A DNA stretch of 64,000 nt from Saccharicrinis carchari. GTDB lineage: Bacteria > Bacteroidota > Bacteroidia > Bacteroidales > Marinilabiliaceae. Each line of letters opens with the position of its first letter. Position 1 is the first letter of the stretch. Below are positions 63,873 through 64,000 of this stretch, piece after piece. The DNA lies in the NCBI RefSeq assembly GCF_900182605.1, contig NZ_FXTB01000009.1:96823-160822 (forward strand), in the 5' to 3' direction. The notes below the pieces were generated by a model. The model had not been told where the DNA came from and did no database searches. It saw only the letters and a program-made list of their open reading frames with translations. A program made the position numbers and the translations under genes.

Positions 63873-64000
63873 TCGCTCAATTCGGGTGGGTTAATATTTT
63901 TTTCTTAGGCTAACCATTTGGTCGTTTAGCTTTTAAGTGTTATCTTGCTTGTCTGCTTAAAAAAAACTTGCGATTAATATTTGGAGGTTAAAAAATAAAG

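Noticed and set aside
1..64000. tRNA, rRNA, insertion sequence or prophage
   Set aside because: No transposase, integrase, phage structural gene or tRNA-like T-loop sequence was found on reading both strands, though short tRNAs could be missed without a covariance scan.

Overview
The window looks like a chromosomal segment of a Bacteroidota bacterium, most likely a Bacteroidales/Marinilabiliales-type anaerobe or facultative anaerobe; the order-level placement is inference. The evidence is the gene content (GH63-type glucosidase, S9, M1, M64 and M81 peptidases with lipoprotein or Sec signals, a B12-dependent ribonucleotide reductase, WaaA and LptF/G-type envelope genes, a two-component acyl-CoA carboxylase module). 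Several promoters also fit the Bacteroidota pattern TTG-N19-20-TAnnTTTG, for example those of dnaB, rpmH and nrdJ. The sequence is AT-rich, densely coded and mostly housekeeping. I see no prophage, transposase gene, CRISPR array, rRNA or tRNA.

Layout. 1-5.1 kb: the end of an AraC-type regulator, a receiver/PEP-pyruvate-binding fusion and an aminopeptidase P. 5.2-10.1 kb: a secreted esterase, a TPR sensor kinase and fabD. 10.6-18.6 kb: an M81 lipoprotein, a SPOR protein, a universal stress protein, a GH63 glucosidase, a DEAD-box-type helicase and tadA. 18.8-24 kb: aspS, a PlsC-type acyltransferase, a small STAS-like protein followed by three related hairpin units, and trpS. 24-29.7 kb: a CPBP membrane protease, an outer-membrane-like protein, the Fe-S pair mrp-nifU, HAD and VOC proteins and a metallophosphoesterase. 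29.8-37.7 kb: an S9 peptidase, class II nrdJ, a 5'-nucleotidase split over two exported proteins, an unknown 188-residue protein and an Lrp regulator. 37.9-46.6 kb: an MscS channel divergent from an M64 peptidase, a TetR-UbiB/AarF pair, an M1 aminopeptidase and waaA. 46.8-54 kb: gcvP, priA and dnaB. 54.5-63.5 kb: a DUF805 protein, ispE, the acyl-CoA carboxylase beta subunit with a biotin carrier, tgt-lptF/G, a GT2 glycosyltransferase overlapping a sigma factor, rsmG and rpmH. The last 500 bases are non-coding and repeat-rich.

The least explained part is 22468-22797. Three diverged copies of a roughly 70-base unit each carry the leader GTGTTGTGTTGATT, a long stem and, in two copies, a T-run. 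The stem is kept by compensating changes, so I read it as a triplicated RNA hairpin (small RNA or terminator family). A second unexplained element is a dispersed non-coding repeat present twice in opposite orientation (17965-18150 and 63578-63700). Other points of interest are a Tgt that lacks the three zinc cysteines, a receiver-PPDK fusion with no phosphotransfer half, a split 5'-nucleotidase in reversed order, and several clean inverted repeats at promoters (nrdJ, mscS/M64, trpS/CPBP, tetR).
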